DNA from: JAEYZS01 sp964469265
Lineage (GTDB): Bacteria > Bdellovibrionota > Bdellovibrionia > Bdellovibrionales > JAEYZS01
Reading direction: 5' to 3'
Assembly (NCBI GenBank): GCA_964469265.1
Contig: CAYXYF010000015.1
Span: 1-54,647, forward strand
DNA length: 54,647 bases
Made by a program: the position numbers and the translations under genes. Positions 1 to 8,546 of this stretch are shown here, piece by piece; the stretch's first letter is position 1; each line of letters begins with the position of its first letter. Under the pieces are notes generated by a model. It was not told the DNA's origin. It saw only the letters and a program-made list of their open reading frames with translations, and ran no database searches.

Positions 1-834
1 GTTGAAAATGATGTACTGAATATACTTCAGCCTGCAGATTATGACGTTGAAAAAGCACAACGCGGAAGCATATTCATTGATGAAATTGATAAAATTTCTA
101 GAAAATCTGAAAACCCATCTATTACAAGAGATGTAAGCGGTGAAGGTGTTCAGCAAGCACTTCTAAAAATTCTAGAAGGAACTGTTGCCAGCTTGCCTCC
201 AAAAGGTGGCAGAAAGCACCCTCAACAAGAATTTATTCAGATTGATACAAAAAATATTTTGTTCATATGCGGCGGGGCTTTCGTCGGGCTTGAAAAAATT
301 ATTGAAAACCGAATGACGCAAAAATCAATCGGTATTGCTGCAAGTATTCCTTCAGCAAAAGATAAAGCAAAGAAAACTGATGAGTTGTTTAGTCAGGCAC
401 AACCAGACGATTTAGTAAGATTCGGCTTAATCCCTGAATTTATTGGACGTTTACCAGCAATGGCGATCCTTGATCAGCTCTCAGAAGAAGCACTCATAGA
501 TATTTTGACAAAACCAAAGAACTCTTTGGTTAAACAATATCAAAAATTAATGTCTTATGAGAATGTTGATTTAATCTTCACAGACGAAGCTCTCAAGGCC
601 ATAGCCCAGTTATCGCTGAAAAGAAAAACAGGAGCGCGCGGACTACGCAGCGTTATTGAATCAGCGATGATGGATGTTATGTATGAAATCCCTTCCATGA
701 AGGGCGTAAAGAAATGTATAATTGATAAAGAAGTCATAACTGATGGGAAGGCCCCTAGTTATCGGCTCACCCAAGATGACCAAGATGACAACGGTAAGAC
801 CGACGTCAAGAAAGTCAAGGAAGAGTCAGCATAA
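1..834 (+). CDS. clpX: ATP-dependent Clp protease ATP-binding subunit ClpX (3' part)
   Basis: Unfoldase that feeds substrates to ClpP. The reading frame is open from base 1, so the gene starts upstream; 277 residues remain of a usual ~420. Missing are the N-terminal zinc domain, Walker A and the GYVG pore loop. Present in order are the Walker B stretch IFIDEIDKI near residue 21, the RKH pore loop (GGRKHPQQEF), sensor 1 (LFICGG), the arginine-finger segment GLIPEFIGRLP, and the sensor 2 helix KTGARGLRS. The tail is acidic and lysine-rich (DDQDDNGKTDVKKVK) and differs from E. coli. lon follows after 44 bp on the same strand, the usual clpX-lon order. Identity is certain from near-unbroken similarity to known ClpX. 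Confidence 0.97.
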   Translation, partial: VENDVLNILQPADYDVEKAQRGSIFIDEIDKISRKSENPSITRDVSGEGVQQALLKILEGTVASLPPKGGRKHPQQEFIQIDTKNILFICGGAFVGLEKIIENRMTQKSIGIAASIPSAKDKAKKTDELFSQAQPDDLVRFGLIPEFIGRLPAMAILDQLSEEALIDILTKPKNSLVKQYQKLMSYENVDLIFTDEALKAIAQLSLKRKTGARGLRSVIESAMMDVMYEIPSMKGVKKCIIDKEVITDGKAPSYRLTQDDQDDNGKTDVKKVKEESA

Positions 835-878
835 CTTCTTAAACTAGCCTTCCCTCAAATGACCTGAAAGGATTTCTA

Positions 879-3320
879 ATGGCTCAAGAGGGAAGTAAAA
901 AAGATGCTAAAACGTTACCGCTGTTACCACTCAGAGATCTTATCGTTTTTCCGCACATGATGATGCCTCTGTTCGTTGGTCGCGAAAAGAGTATTAATGC
1001 TCTTGAGCACGCAATGAACCAAAGGACCGATATCATCTTAGCTGCGCAGAAAGACGCAAAGACGAACTCTCCTGAAGCAGACGATATCTATGAAATCGGT
1101 ACACGCGGTAGCATTATTCAGTTACTCCGCCTACCTGATGGAACTGTAAAGGTTCTTATCGAAGGGAAGGGTCGTGTAAAGATCAACAAATTCGTTTCAA
1201 ATGAAGATTACTTCCAAGTTGATTTTGAAGATCTTCCTGAGAAGGTAGATAACAAAGTTGAAGCAAACGCTTTGATGAGATCGGTTAAGACAACTTTTGA
1301 AACTTATGTAAAGTTGAATAAACGAATTCCGCCAGAGATCCTTATGCGAGTTTCAACAATTGAGGCGCCAGGAGAACTGGCAGATATTATTGTTGCGCAA
1401 TTAAATCTTAAACTCGAAGACAAACAAAAAATTCTTGAGATCAACGACCCTGCATTAAGATTAGAAAAACTTCTTAACTTAATGACAGGTGAGATTGAAA
1501 TTCTTGAAGTCGAGCGGAAGATCAGAAATCGCGTGAAGAAGCAAATGGAACGTTCTCAAAAAGAATACTATTTGAATGAGCAAATGCAGGCGATTCAAAA
1601 AGAGCTTGGCGAGAAAGATGATTTCCAGCAAGAAGTGCGCGAACTTGAAGAGAAGCTTAAGAATAAGAAGATGAGCAAAGAGGCTCACGAGAAGCTTAAA
1701 AAAGAAGTTAAGAAACTGAAGATGATGTCACCAATGAGTGCGGAAGCAACTGTCGTTAGAAATTACATCGACTGGGTGCTTGGCCTTCCTTGGTACAATT
1801 ATTCTGAAGTGAAGCATGACCTAAACTATGCAGAAGAAATTCTTGATAATGATCATTGGGGCTTAGAGCGTGTGAAAGAGAGAATCTTAGAGCACCTTGC
1901 GGTTCAAACAATGACAAACAAACTTCAAGGACCAATCTTGTGCTTAGTCGGACCTCCAGGTGTTGGTAAAACATCACTTGGCCGCTCTATCGCAAAATCT
2001 CTGAACAGATCATTCGTAAGAATTTCTTTGGGTGGTGTAAGAGATGAAGCCGAAATTCGTGGTCACAGAAGAACTTACGTCGGAGCAATGCCCGGTAAAA
2101 TTATTCAGTCTCTGAAAAAAGCTGATACAGGCAACCCCCTCGTACTTCTTGATGAGATTGATAAGATGAGCTCAGATTTTAGAGGTGATCCAGCTTCTGC
2201 AATGCTTGAGGTGTTGGACCCAGAGCAAAATGGAACTTTCCAAGATCATTATTTAGAGGTTGAGTACGATTTATCTCAGATCATGTTTATCACTACTGCG
2301 AACTCTCTGCATACAATCCCACGTCCTTTGTTGGATCGTATGGAAGTCATCCAACTTGGTGGCTATACAGAGAATGAGAAATATAAGATTGCTGAGAAGT
2401 ATCTTGTACCGAAGCAACTTGAAAAGCATGGTTTAGATGAAAACAAAATCGACTTTACTGAAGCTGGGCTAAGATTCTTAATTCGCCACTTTACGCGAGA
2501 AGCTGGAGTCAGAAATCTTGAGCGCGAAATTGCAAACGTCGTAAGAAAGGTTGCAAGAGAAATGCTCAGAACGGACAAGAGCAAAGCGAAGATCAAGATT
2601 CCGAAATCTAAGAAGGCATTTCCTATTACTTCTAAAGTTGTTGTGGAACTTCTTGGATCAGAAAAGTTCAAACACGGTAAGATCGAAGACGGAAACGAAA
2701 TCGGACTTACAAATGGAATGGCTTGGACTGAGGTTGGCGGTGATCTATTGCCTGTGGAAGTCACAATGGTTCCAGGTAAGGGCAAGTTTACAGTGACTGG
2801 TCAACTCGGTGATGTGATGAAGGAATCTTGTTCAGCAGCAATGAGTTATGTGAGATCACGCGGACCATTGTTTGGCTTAGATAAAGAATTCTTTGCAAAT
2901 ATTGATATCCATATCCATGCTCCAGAAGGCGCAATCCCTAAGGATGGCCCTTCAGCAGGTATTGCAATCACAACATCTATTGTCTCTGCGATTACTCGAA
3001 TCCCAGTTAAAAAAGTAGTCTCGATGACTGGTGAAGTGACACTCAGAGGAAGAGTTCTTGCAATCGGTGGACTAAAAGAAAAAGTACTGGCAGCCCATAG
3101 AGGTGGAATCAAAGTCATTATCTGTCCAAAAGATAACGAAAAAGATCTAAAGGAAATTCCAAAAGAAGTTCTAAAAGAGTTAAAAGTTATCTTGGTCGAT
3201 CATGTTGATCAGGTCTTGGTAAACTCCTTAGATATTTCTAAGCCGCAAGATCTCTTCAAAGTAAGATCGGACAGAGTATTCGGTCTAAAGGCACAGTACG
3301 CAGGACACTCCATGCACTAA
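879..3320 (+). CDS. lon: Lon protease (LonA type)
   Basis: Cytosolic ATP-dependent serine protease of 813 residues, close to the E. coli length (784). The N-terminal LAN substrate domain begins with LPLLPLRDLIVFPHM. A coiled-coil region lies around residues 190-290. Walker A GPPGVGKTS starts at about residue 358, followed by the GHRRTYVGAMPG segment and Walker B LLDEIDKM. The C-terminal protease domain has the Ser-Lys dyad at about Ser692 (DGPSAG) and Lys733 (GGLKEK). The ATG is preceded by a GAAAGGA ribosome binding site. It lies 44 bp downstream of clpX and is followed directly by a hairpin with a T-run at 3321, the probable end of the transcript. Confidence 0.98.
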   Translation: MAQEGSKKDAKTLPLLPLRDLIVFPHMMMPLFVGREKSINALEHAMNQRTDIILAAQKDAKTNSPEADDIYEIGTRGSIIQLLRLPDGTVKVLIEGKGRVKINKFVSNEDYFQVDFEDLPEKVDNKVEANALMRSVKTTFETYVKLNKRIPPEILMRVSTIEAPGELADIIVAQLNLKLEDKQKILEINDPALRLEKLLNLMTGEIEILEVERKIRNRVKKQMERSQKEYYLNEQMQAIQKELGEKDDFQQEVRELEEKLKNKKMSKEAHEKLKKEVKKLKMMSPMSAEATVVRNYIDWVLGLPWYNYSEVKHDLNYAEEILDNDHWGLERVKERILEHLAVQTMTNKLQGPILCLVGPPGVGKTSLGRSIAKSLNRSFVRISLGGVRDEAEIRGHRRTYVGAMPGKIIQSLKKADTGNPLVLLDEIDKMSSDFRGDPASAMLEVLDPEQNGTFQDHYLEVEYDLSQIMFITTANSLHTIPRPLLDRMEVIQLGGYTENEKYKIAEKYLVPKQLEKHGLDENKIDFTEAGLRFLIRHFTREAGVRNLEREIANVVRKVAREMLRTDKSKAKIKIPKSKKAFPITSKVVVELLGSEKFKHGKIEDGNEIGLTNGMAWTEVGGDLLPVEVTMVPGKGKFTVTGQLGDVMKESCSAAMSYVRSRGPLFGLDKEFFANIDIHIHAPEGAIPKDGPSAGIAITTSIVSAITRIPVKKVVSMTGEVTLRGRVLAIGGLKEKVLAAHRGGIKVIICPKDNEKDLKEIPKEVLKELKVILVDHVDQVLVNSLDISKPQDLFKVRSDRVFGLKAQYAGHSMH

Positions 3321-3345
3321 AGGTACGCCGTACCTTTTTGTCTAG
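3321..3345 (+). repeat. Hairpin repeat copy 1, probable lon terminator
   Basis: AGGTAC-GCC-GTACCT forms a 6-bp perfect stem with a 3-nt loop and is followed by TTTTG, so on the plus strand it can act as an intrinsic terminator for lon, starting at the base after the stop codon. The same 25 bases recur at 48121-48145, and the next ~15 bases are also similar (GTTGCGT versus GGTGCGT). The 245 bp from here to 3590 hold no gene I can support. Confidence 0.7.
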
Positions 3346-3590
3346 CGTTGCGTAAATTTTGTGAGACCCCTGTGTTTTGTGCTGGTTTTTAGGCAGCTCA
3401 GGGGTTTCCAGCCAATTGTAATCGCTATAGTTGGTTCCATCTAATTTTCCTGTAAAAACGATGTTTTGGCGGTCTATACAGACATTTGCGATGCGCAAGG
3501 GTCCTATTTTGTTGACCTAAAAATCAGACTTTGACAGATTCTCTAACACTATATTACAGGAAATTTCAGGTCAGATAGGGGTGGGGACTG

Positions 3591-4706
3591 ATGTCCGAGT
3601 CTGTGAAAAATAATTTCGAAGAGACATATGAGCTTGCACGGTTATACCGAGATCGAGGTGATTTTGGTAAAGCGTTGGCAAAATTAGAACCTCTCTCTGA
3701 AAAATATCTTAATGCTAATGAAGTCGAAAAATATCTTAAATGTCTAAACGATCTTTTAAGAATTTATGCTGAACAAGAAAACGAAGACAAAATTCAAGAA
3801 ACGAAGGATCGACTCAACGAAGTTGTTTCCACAGGTAAAGTAAAGATGTCCTCTTACGCTCACTATACACTTGGAGTATGTGCTGCATACCGTGGAGAAT
3901 TTGAGCAAGCATTAGCGTACTTTCAAAACGCACTGACGATGGGTCTTCAAAACGAAAATAAAAAAGACATGTGCTTTGGTATTGCGGGTTCCGCTATCGC
4001 TTATTCACAAATGGGAAAACTGCAAGAGGCACTCCAGGAACTTTACAACTTAAAAGTCTTTTTTGAAGTGTTACCACTACCTGAGCTTAAAATTTCTTCT
4101 CAAATTTTAAACGGTGTCATTTTGCGCAAGATGGGTCGATATGATGAAGCCCTAGAGGTCCTCTGGAGCTGTCACGAGTTTTTAAAAACGGAAAAAAACC
4201 ATCACCTCTATTTACAACTTCTCTACGCCATTGGAGTGACTTATCAAGATCAAGGAGATATTGATCTTGCAAAGATCTATCTTCAACTTCTTAAGAGGAC
4301 AATTGATCCAAACAGCTTTATTCGGCTAGCAAAAGACACGGAGAAGCGCCTCATTGAAATCGGTGTTTCTGATCAAGATGAATATGATCTAATTTTTGAT
4401 TTAACAAGCAACTCTGTTATGGAAAAAAAGAAGGGCCGAGTTGATTTTAATAACCAATTCATCTTGTTAGAACTTCTTCACCTATTAATGAAGTATCCAG
4501 GCCAGACGTTTTCCAAAGAGGCCATCGTTGAAAAAATTTGGAATCAAGAATATTCACCAGTGATCCACGATAATAAGATTTACGTTACCATTAAAAGATT
4601 AAGAAAATTAATTGAACCTGACTATAACAAACCGAAGTATATCTTCAGAGCGAAGAACGGTTACTTTTTTAATAAAGCATCACGAGTACGGCTAAACGTT
4701 GAGTAG
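3591..4706 (+). CDS. TPR protein with C-terminal winged-helix DNA-binding domain
   Basis: 371 residues. The N-terminal ~250 residues are helical TPR-like repeats, for example the DRGDFGKALAKLEPL and YRGEFEQALAYFQNAL units with the usual G/A/Y pattern. The last ~110 residues look like an OmpR-family winged helix: a hydrophobic ILLELLHLLMKYPGQTFSKE segment, then IWNQEYSPVIHDNKIYVTIKRL as recognition-helix region and RAKNGYFF as the wing. There is no receiver domain, so this is not a classical response regulator; the TPRs would be the input module. No membrane segment. It is preceded by a 245-bp gap, so it probably has its own promoter, and the next gene begins 10 bp after its stop. Targets unknown. 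Confidence 0.75.
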   Translation: MSESVKNNFEETYELARLYRDRGDFGKALAKLEPLSEKYLNANEVEKYLKCLNDLLRIYAEQENEDKIQETKDRLNEVVSTGKVKMSSYAHYTLGVCAAYRGEFEQALAYFQNALTMGLQNENKKDMCFGIAGSAIAYSQMGKLQEALQELYNLKVFFEVLPLPELKISSQILNGVILRKMGRYDEALEVLWSCHEFLKTEKNHHLYLQLLYAIGVTYQDQGDIDLAKIYLQLLKRTIDPNSFIRLAKDTEKRLIEIGVSDQDEYDLIFDLTSNSVMEKKKGRVDFNNQFILLELLHLLMKYPGQTFSKEAIVEKIWNQEYSPVIHDNKIYVTIKRLRKLIEPDYNKPKYIFRAKNGYFFNKASRVRLNVE

Positions 4707-4716
4707 AGGAGTCCAT

Positions 4717-5211
4717 ATGAAGTTGTTAATTGTTGCTATTGCCATCTCGCTTTTTAGCGTCGCGGGCCACGCGAAGAAAATTCGCGGCGGAGACATGCCT
4801 TTCCCAATCGGAAAAATCATAGATTTTCCAAAAGATGACGGAAAAGGAATTTGGAAGGACGAGCTGAAAAAGAAAATCATAAGACTAAGACCACTCAAAG
4901 GTGTTCTGCCAGATGGTACGATTCTAGTTCAAATGTTGGGATTACAAAATAGTGTCATTGCTGAAGGCCTCGGTGAAATTGGTGACGACAAAGTTTTGCG
5001 AGCGAGATTAGAATTCGTAGCGACGAAAGGCAAAGTGATCGACATTCAGATTGCGAACCTATGCGCTGATGTACAGTATGATAACACCGTGGATAAACCC
5101 GAATACTGTGAAAACCCAGTCATGTGGGCTTCAGTGAGCGTGCCGAAGAACTATCACGACTACAAAAAAGGCGTCGAGAGCTTCGAAATTCGCAGAACCA
5201 GTATGGATTAA
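4717..5211 (+). CDS. Secreted protein of unknown function
   Basis: 164 residues from the ATG at 4717, which has a GAGGAG ribosome binding site 6-7 bases upstream; a TTG at 4699 in frame would overlap the preceding gene and spoil the signal sequence. Signal peptide MKLLIVAIAISLFSVAGHA with likely cleavage at AGHA|KK. The mature protein has two cysteines (in NLCADV and EYCENP) that may form a disulfide, and a mixed beta-rich composition. I do not recognise the family. Probably co-transcribed with the TPR regulator 10 bp upstream. Confidence 0.7.
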   Translation: MKLLIVAIAISLFSVAGHAKKIRGGDMPFPIGKIIDFPKDDGKGIWKDELKKKIIRLRPLKGVLPDGTILVQMLGLQNSVIAEGLGEIGDDKVLRARLEFVATKGKVIDIQIANLCADVQYDNTVDKPEYCENPVMWASVSVPKNYHDYKKGVESFEIRRTSMD

Positions 5212-5217
5212 TCAAGG

Positions 5218-5242
5218 AAGGCGGGCTTCGCAGGCCTGCCTT
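5218..5242 (+). terminator. Stem-loop after the secreted-protein gene
   Basis: AAGGCGGGC pairs with GCCTGCCTT (9 bp, one G-U) around a 7-nt loop, starting 7 bases after the stop at 5211. The bases after the stem (ATAACCTG) are not T-rich, so it is a weak or factor-assisted terminator, or a 3' stabilising structure. Confidence 0.45.
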
Positions 5243-5290
5243 ATAACCTGAAGAAATTACTGCGATTTCTTATGAGACCGAGATTTTTCC

Positions 5291-5306
5291 CGAATTCGCG
5301 AATTCG
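5291..5306. repeat. 16-bp perfect palindrome upstream of tRNA-Val
   Basis: CGAATTCGCGAATTCG reads the same on both strands and is also a tandem of the palindrome CGAATTCG. It lies 65 bp upstream of the tRNA. It could be a protein-binding site; no function is shown by the sequence. Confidence 0.4.
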
Positions 5307-5371
5307 TTCTCGACAATCTTAGAAAACTATTTTAAAACTCTCTTTCTATTTTCGCTTATCACAGCGGTTTT

Positions 5372-5447
5372 AGGGGCTTAGCTCAGTTGGTAGAGCGCCA
5401 CCCTTACAAGGTGGATGTCGTCGGTTCGAGCCCGGCAGCCCCTACCA
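5372..5447 (+). tRNA. tRNA-Val (anticodon UAC)
   Basis: Complete 76-nt cloverleaf with encoded CCA. The acceptor stem AGGGGCT pairs with AGCCCCT, the D arm has GCTCAGTTGGTAGAGC, the anticodon stem CCACC/GGTGG closes a CTTACAA loop giving anticodon TAC (Val), and the T arm contains GGTTCGAGCC. It stands alone, with no neighbouring tRNA genes. Confidence 0.97.
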
Positions 5448-5483
5448 TTTTTCGGTTTTCAGCCTTAATGAACCGCGTACCCA

Positions 5484-5885
5484 TTACCAGTCTTTTTTAG
5501 CGCGGAACTTTTTAACTTCGGAGCGGATTCGTTTTCCTTTTAGGCGCTTTTCTTTTTGTGCTTTTGTAGGTTTTGTTGCTTTTCTTTTTTTGGGGACAAA
5601 TAAAGTTCGATCGATCAGCTCATTTAATTTTTCAAGGCATCGCTTTTTGTTTTTTTCTTGATCACGAAATTCTTCGGACCGAATAATGATGTCGCCTTCT
5701 TGAGTTGTGTTGAGTTTTTCTTGCAGTCGTAATTTTTGTGTTTCAGAAAAACCCAAAGTTGAATCCAGATGCCAGCGGAGAATGGCCGCGGTGTTGGTTT
5801 TGTTTACATGCTGACCGCCAGGTCCACCGCTGCGAGTGAATTCAAATCGCAGTTCGTTATCTGGAATTTTCTCAATCCATTTCAT
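5484..5885 (-). CDS. arfB: Alternative ribosome-rescue factor B (peptidyl-tRNA hydrolase ArfB)
   Basis: 133 residues, like E. coli ArfB/YaeJ (140). It hydrolyses peptidyl-tRNA on ribosomes stalled without a stop codon. The catalytic GGQ is at residues 23-25 within the conserved FTRSGGPGGQHVNKT. The C-terminal tail is strongly basic (repeated KKR, KAK, RLKGKRIR), as needed to occupy the empty mRNA channel. Too short for a canonical release factor, and it lacks the codon-recognition domain. It is convergent with the tRNA-Val transcript. Single-gene unit. Confidence 0.93.
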   Translation of the reverse strand: MKWIEKIPDNELRFEFTRSGGPGGQHVNKTNTAAILRWHLDSTLGFSETQKLRLQEKLNTTQEGDIIIRSEEFRDQEKNKKRCLEKLNELIDRTLFVPKKRKATKPTKAQKEKRLKGKRIRSEVKKFRAKKDW

Positions 5886-6053
5886 ACGTCTAGAATAACC
5901 GACATATTATCAAATAATTATAAAAATTTAAGATGATCTTAGGGGAGTAGACCAATGGTGTGCAAAACTGAAAATTCCAAGCAAAATTAATGCTTTGTAA
6001 TAAGCGCTTTATGTTGTTATATCTTAAAGAAACAGCTATGGGAGTTTGTATTC

Positions 6054-7268
6054 ATGGATCTATCGTTTCTCCAAAATGACCACGCCCAACTCATCGCAGA
6101 ACTTGCTACATTGGCGTTAATCATAGTTGTCATCCACTATGTAATTCGTTTTTTCAACAAAAGAGTTATAGAGCGAGTTTTTGCTGAGCGGAAAAACCCC
6201 GTCGCGCGCTTTTTAAAAAACAAACAGTTTGTTTTTACCATTTTGACGTTGCTCCATCTTTCTATCATTTACCAAGGACTAAATTGGATTACAGGCCTTA
6301 GTGGCGGGCTCCTCGGTTTAATTAAAAGAGTTGTGGGTGCGGCTTTCGTATTTGCAATACTTAGAATCCTCACCAGCGCCAGTAACATCATTAATGAAAT
6401 TTATAATGAAAGAGAAATTGCTAAATATCGTCCGATCAAAAGCTATCTTCAAGGCTTTCAAATCGTGGCTTATATGTTCGGATTTATATGTATCATTGCA
6501 ATTTTATTTGATCGATCGCCACTCTTGCTCTTAAGCGGTTTGGGTGCTCTGACGGCAGTCATACTGCTTGTTTTCAGGGATACAATTCTTTCCCTTGTTG
6601 CTGGAATTCAACTCACCACAAATGATCTTATCCGAGTGGGAGACTGGATTGAGATGCCTCAGTTTAATGCTGATGGCGATGTATTAGAGATTACTTTGCA
6701 CAATGTAAAAGTTCAGAACTGGGATAAAACTGTTACCGTAATTCCTGCTCACAAGTTTTTAGAAAACTCATTTAAAAACTGGCGCGGAATGTGGGACTCT
6801 GGCGGCCGCCGAATAAAACGAGCGATTTATATTGATGTAAAGTCCATTCGCTTTCTTTCACCAGAAGACATCGAGAAGCTTTCAAAGGTTCATATTTTGA
6901 AAGACTATATAGAATCGAAGGTCAAAGAAGTCGAAGAATACAACCGCTCAATGCCTGATCAACAGGCGGTCATGAACTTAAGACGCCTTACCAATGTTGG
7001 AACCTTCAGGATGTATCTGATGCACTACTTAAAGGCGCATCCGATGATCCGAACAGACATGACGCTTTTGGTGCGCCAGTTGGCTCCAGGTCCTCAAGGT
7101 TTACCTATAGAAATTTATGTTTTCTCTAAGGATATTCGATGGGCGTATTATGAAGGCATTCAGGGAGATATTTTTGATCATGTGTTTGCAGTAATGTCAG
7201 AGTTTGGTTTAAACGCCTTCCAGCAGCCATCTGGTGAGGATTTTCAGAAAATTCTTCCTAAACCTTAA
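6054..7268 (+). CDS. MscS-family mechanosensitive channel, YbdG-like
   Basis: 404 residues, close to E. coli YbdG/MscM (415). Inner-membrane channel that opens on osmotic downshift. About five hydrophobic segments occupy residues 14-190; the last, LLSGLGALTAVILLVFRDTI, is the glycine/alanine-rich pore helix of the family. It is followed by the beta domain (RVGDWIEMPQFNADGDVLEI, and the segment IPAHKFLENSFKNW) and a soluble C-terminal domain. The insertion after the beta domain and the overall length fit YbdG rather than the smaller MscS. It starts at the ATG at 6054, preceded by GGGAG. Appears monocistronic. Confidence 0.88.
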   Translation: MDLSFLQNDHAQLIAELATLALIIVVIHYVIRFFNKRVIERVFAERKNPVARFLKNKQFVFTILTLLHLSIIYQGLNWITGLSGGLLGLIKRVVGAAFVFAILRILTSASNIINEIYNEREIAKYRPIKSYLQGFQIVAYMFGFICIIAILFDRSPLLLLSGLGALTAVILLVFRDTILSLVAGIQLTTNDLIRVGDWIEMPQFNADGDVLEITLHNVKVQNWDKTVTVIPAHKFLENSFKNWRGMWDSGGRRIKRAIYIDVKSIRFLSPEDIEKLSKVHILKDYIESKVKEVEEYNRSMPDQQAVMNLRRLTNVGTFRMYLMHYLKAHPMIRTDMTLLVRQLAPGPQGLPIEIYVFSKDIRWAYYEGIQGDIFDHVFAVMSEFGLNAFQQPSGEDFQKILPKP

Positions 7269-7300
7269 AGGTTTATTATGTAAATTCTTAAAATAGTCAA

Positions 7301-7308
7301 AGGAGGAG
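7301..7308 (+). promoter_or_regulatory. Strong ribosome binding site aimed at an out-of-frame ATG
   Basis: AGGAGGAG is ideally spaced for the ATG at 7316, but that frame encodes only about 48 codons (starting MIAPTIEPLYASC) and ends inside the barrel gene. The barrel gene's own ATG at 7344, which gives a convincing signal peptide, has no good site next to it. This may be a coupled leader peptide. Confidence 0.4.
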
Positions 7309-7343
7309 TTTCAAAATGATAGCTCCTACTATAGAACCACTTT

Positions 7344-8546
7344 ATGCGAGTTGCCCTCTTATCCATTTTACTATTGAGCGTGCCGACGTTTGCTTCCTTC
7401 GACCGATCATACGAGTACCGTTCTTTTTCAGACCTAGAGTTAAAGATTGCAGATTATTTTAACAAAATGGACTCCGAATATTATTCAGACGTTATGGTGT
7501 TCTCAACGACCTTTCGTGATGAAGTTCGGTATCAGCTGTCTGATAAGGCTGTTTTAGCATCGTTTGGCTCTTTAAGTCGTAGCGAATTTCTTAAAGACAC
7601 TCGAGTAAAAGTTCGACACGCATTCTCAGATCAGGTCCATTTTCAGTTTTTATATTTCGAACAAAAAGACTATGACACATTACAATCGCACTCCGTTTTT
7701 GAATTCTTCTATAATCCGAGACCGAGTCTTTCACTTTCCGTTTTTACAGAACTCGGGTTTGAGAAGGCGACGGATAATTTAGGATTTGCAGCGACATATT
7801 TTTTTCAACCAAAGCACCAGCTCAGGTTGTTTTTTAATAACGTCCAGTATGATCGCAACAAACGTAATACAAAAGACGATCAATTTTTGAAAGTACCAAA
7901 AACCTATGGCTACATCGGAAGATATAACACCGAACGCTATGGCCAAACCGAATATTTAGAGTACGGGCTTCTGGTGGAGACACCCCTCACTTGGGATATC
8001 CCTGCAAGGGATCTGACCTTTGATTATAAAAGGTGGATGGGAACACTACGATACCTTCGACCCTTGAATCCTACCGATAGTATTACGTTTCTTTATCAAG
8101 ACGATAAACGCACGGAAAGACGCACAACTCGTTCCTCAGGAGTTGCAACTGATCCGTTTATAACCCATCGCCATCAACTTCAGACGGAATTTAGCACTAA
8201 AAAATTTCACCGCTTTGATTGGGACGTAGGTCTTTACACTATAAAAAAAGAGATTGATTACCAAGGGGCGAATATTAATGTTTTAGATATTCTACCTTAC
8301 ACCACGTTACACTTTAATCGTAACCCTGAGGCCATCGGTTATTGGTCATTTGGGTACGATATCGATTTTCATAGTAAAGAGACCTTGCATACAGTCGATG
8401 CAAAGAATACGCGCGAAGAGCATAGAGCCAATATCTACTGGACTGCCAATTTGGATGAAAAATCCTATCTGAGATTTGCATTCACTCTAGATACGGATGA
8501 TCTTTCTTGGGAAGGTGGAAATGGAAAATTCTTTATGGAATTTTAA
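7344..8546 (+). CDS. Outer-membrane beta-barrel protein, unknown function
   Basis: 400 residues. Signal peptide MRVALLSILLLSVPTFA, then long alternating amphipathic strands rich in Tyr and Phe (for example HQLRLFFNNVQYDR and LYTIKKEIDYQ) separated by charged turns, and a C-terminal Phe in GKFFMEF, the usual BAM-recognition ending. From its length I would expect roughly 14-18 strands. No family recognised. Start chosen at 7344 for the signal peptide, although the best ribosome binding site (7301) points to a different frame. Its stop overlaps the stop of the convergent gene by 3 bases (8543-8546). Confidence 0.75.
   Translation: MRVALLSILLLSVPTFASFDRSYEYRSFSDLELKIADYFNKMDSEYYSDVMVFSTTFRDEVRYQLSDKAVLASFGSLSRSEFLKDTRVKVRHAFSDQVHFQFLYFEQKDYDTLQSHSVFEFFYNPRPSLSLSVFTELGFEKATDNLGFAATYFFQPKHQLRLFFNNVQYDRNKRNTKDDQFLKVPKTYGYIGRYNTERYGQTEYLEYGLLVETPLTWDIPARDLTFDYKRWMGTLRYLRPLNPTDSITFLYQDDKRTERRTTRSSGVATDPFITHRHQLQTEFSTKKFHRFDWDVGLYTIKKEIDYQGANINVLDILPYTTLHFNRNPEAIGYWSFGYDIDFHSKETLHTVDAKNTREEHRANIYWTANLDEKSYLRFAFTLDTDDLSWEGGNGKFFMEF

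Noticed and set aside
3256..3498. 80-codon minus-strand frame after lon
   Set aside because: It runs antisense through the lon 3' end and the hairpin repeat, has no ribosome binding site, and resembles no known protein.
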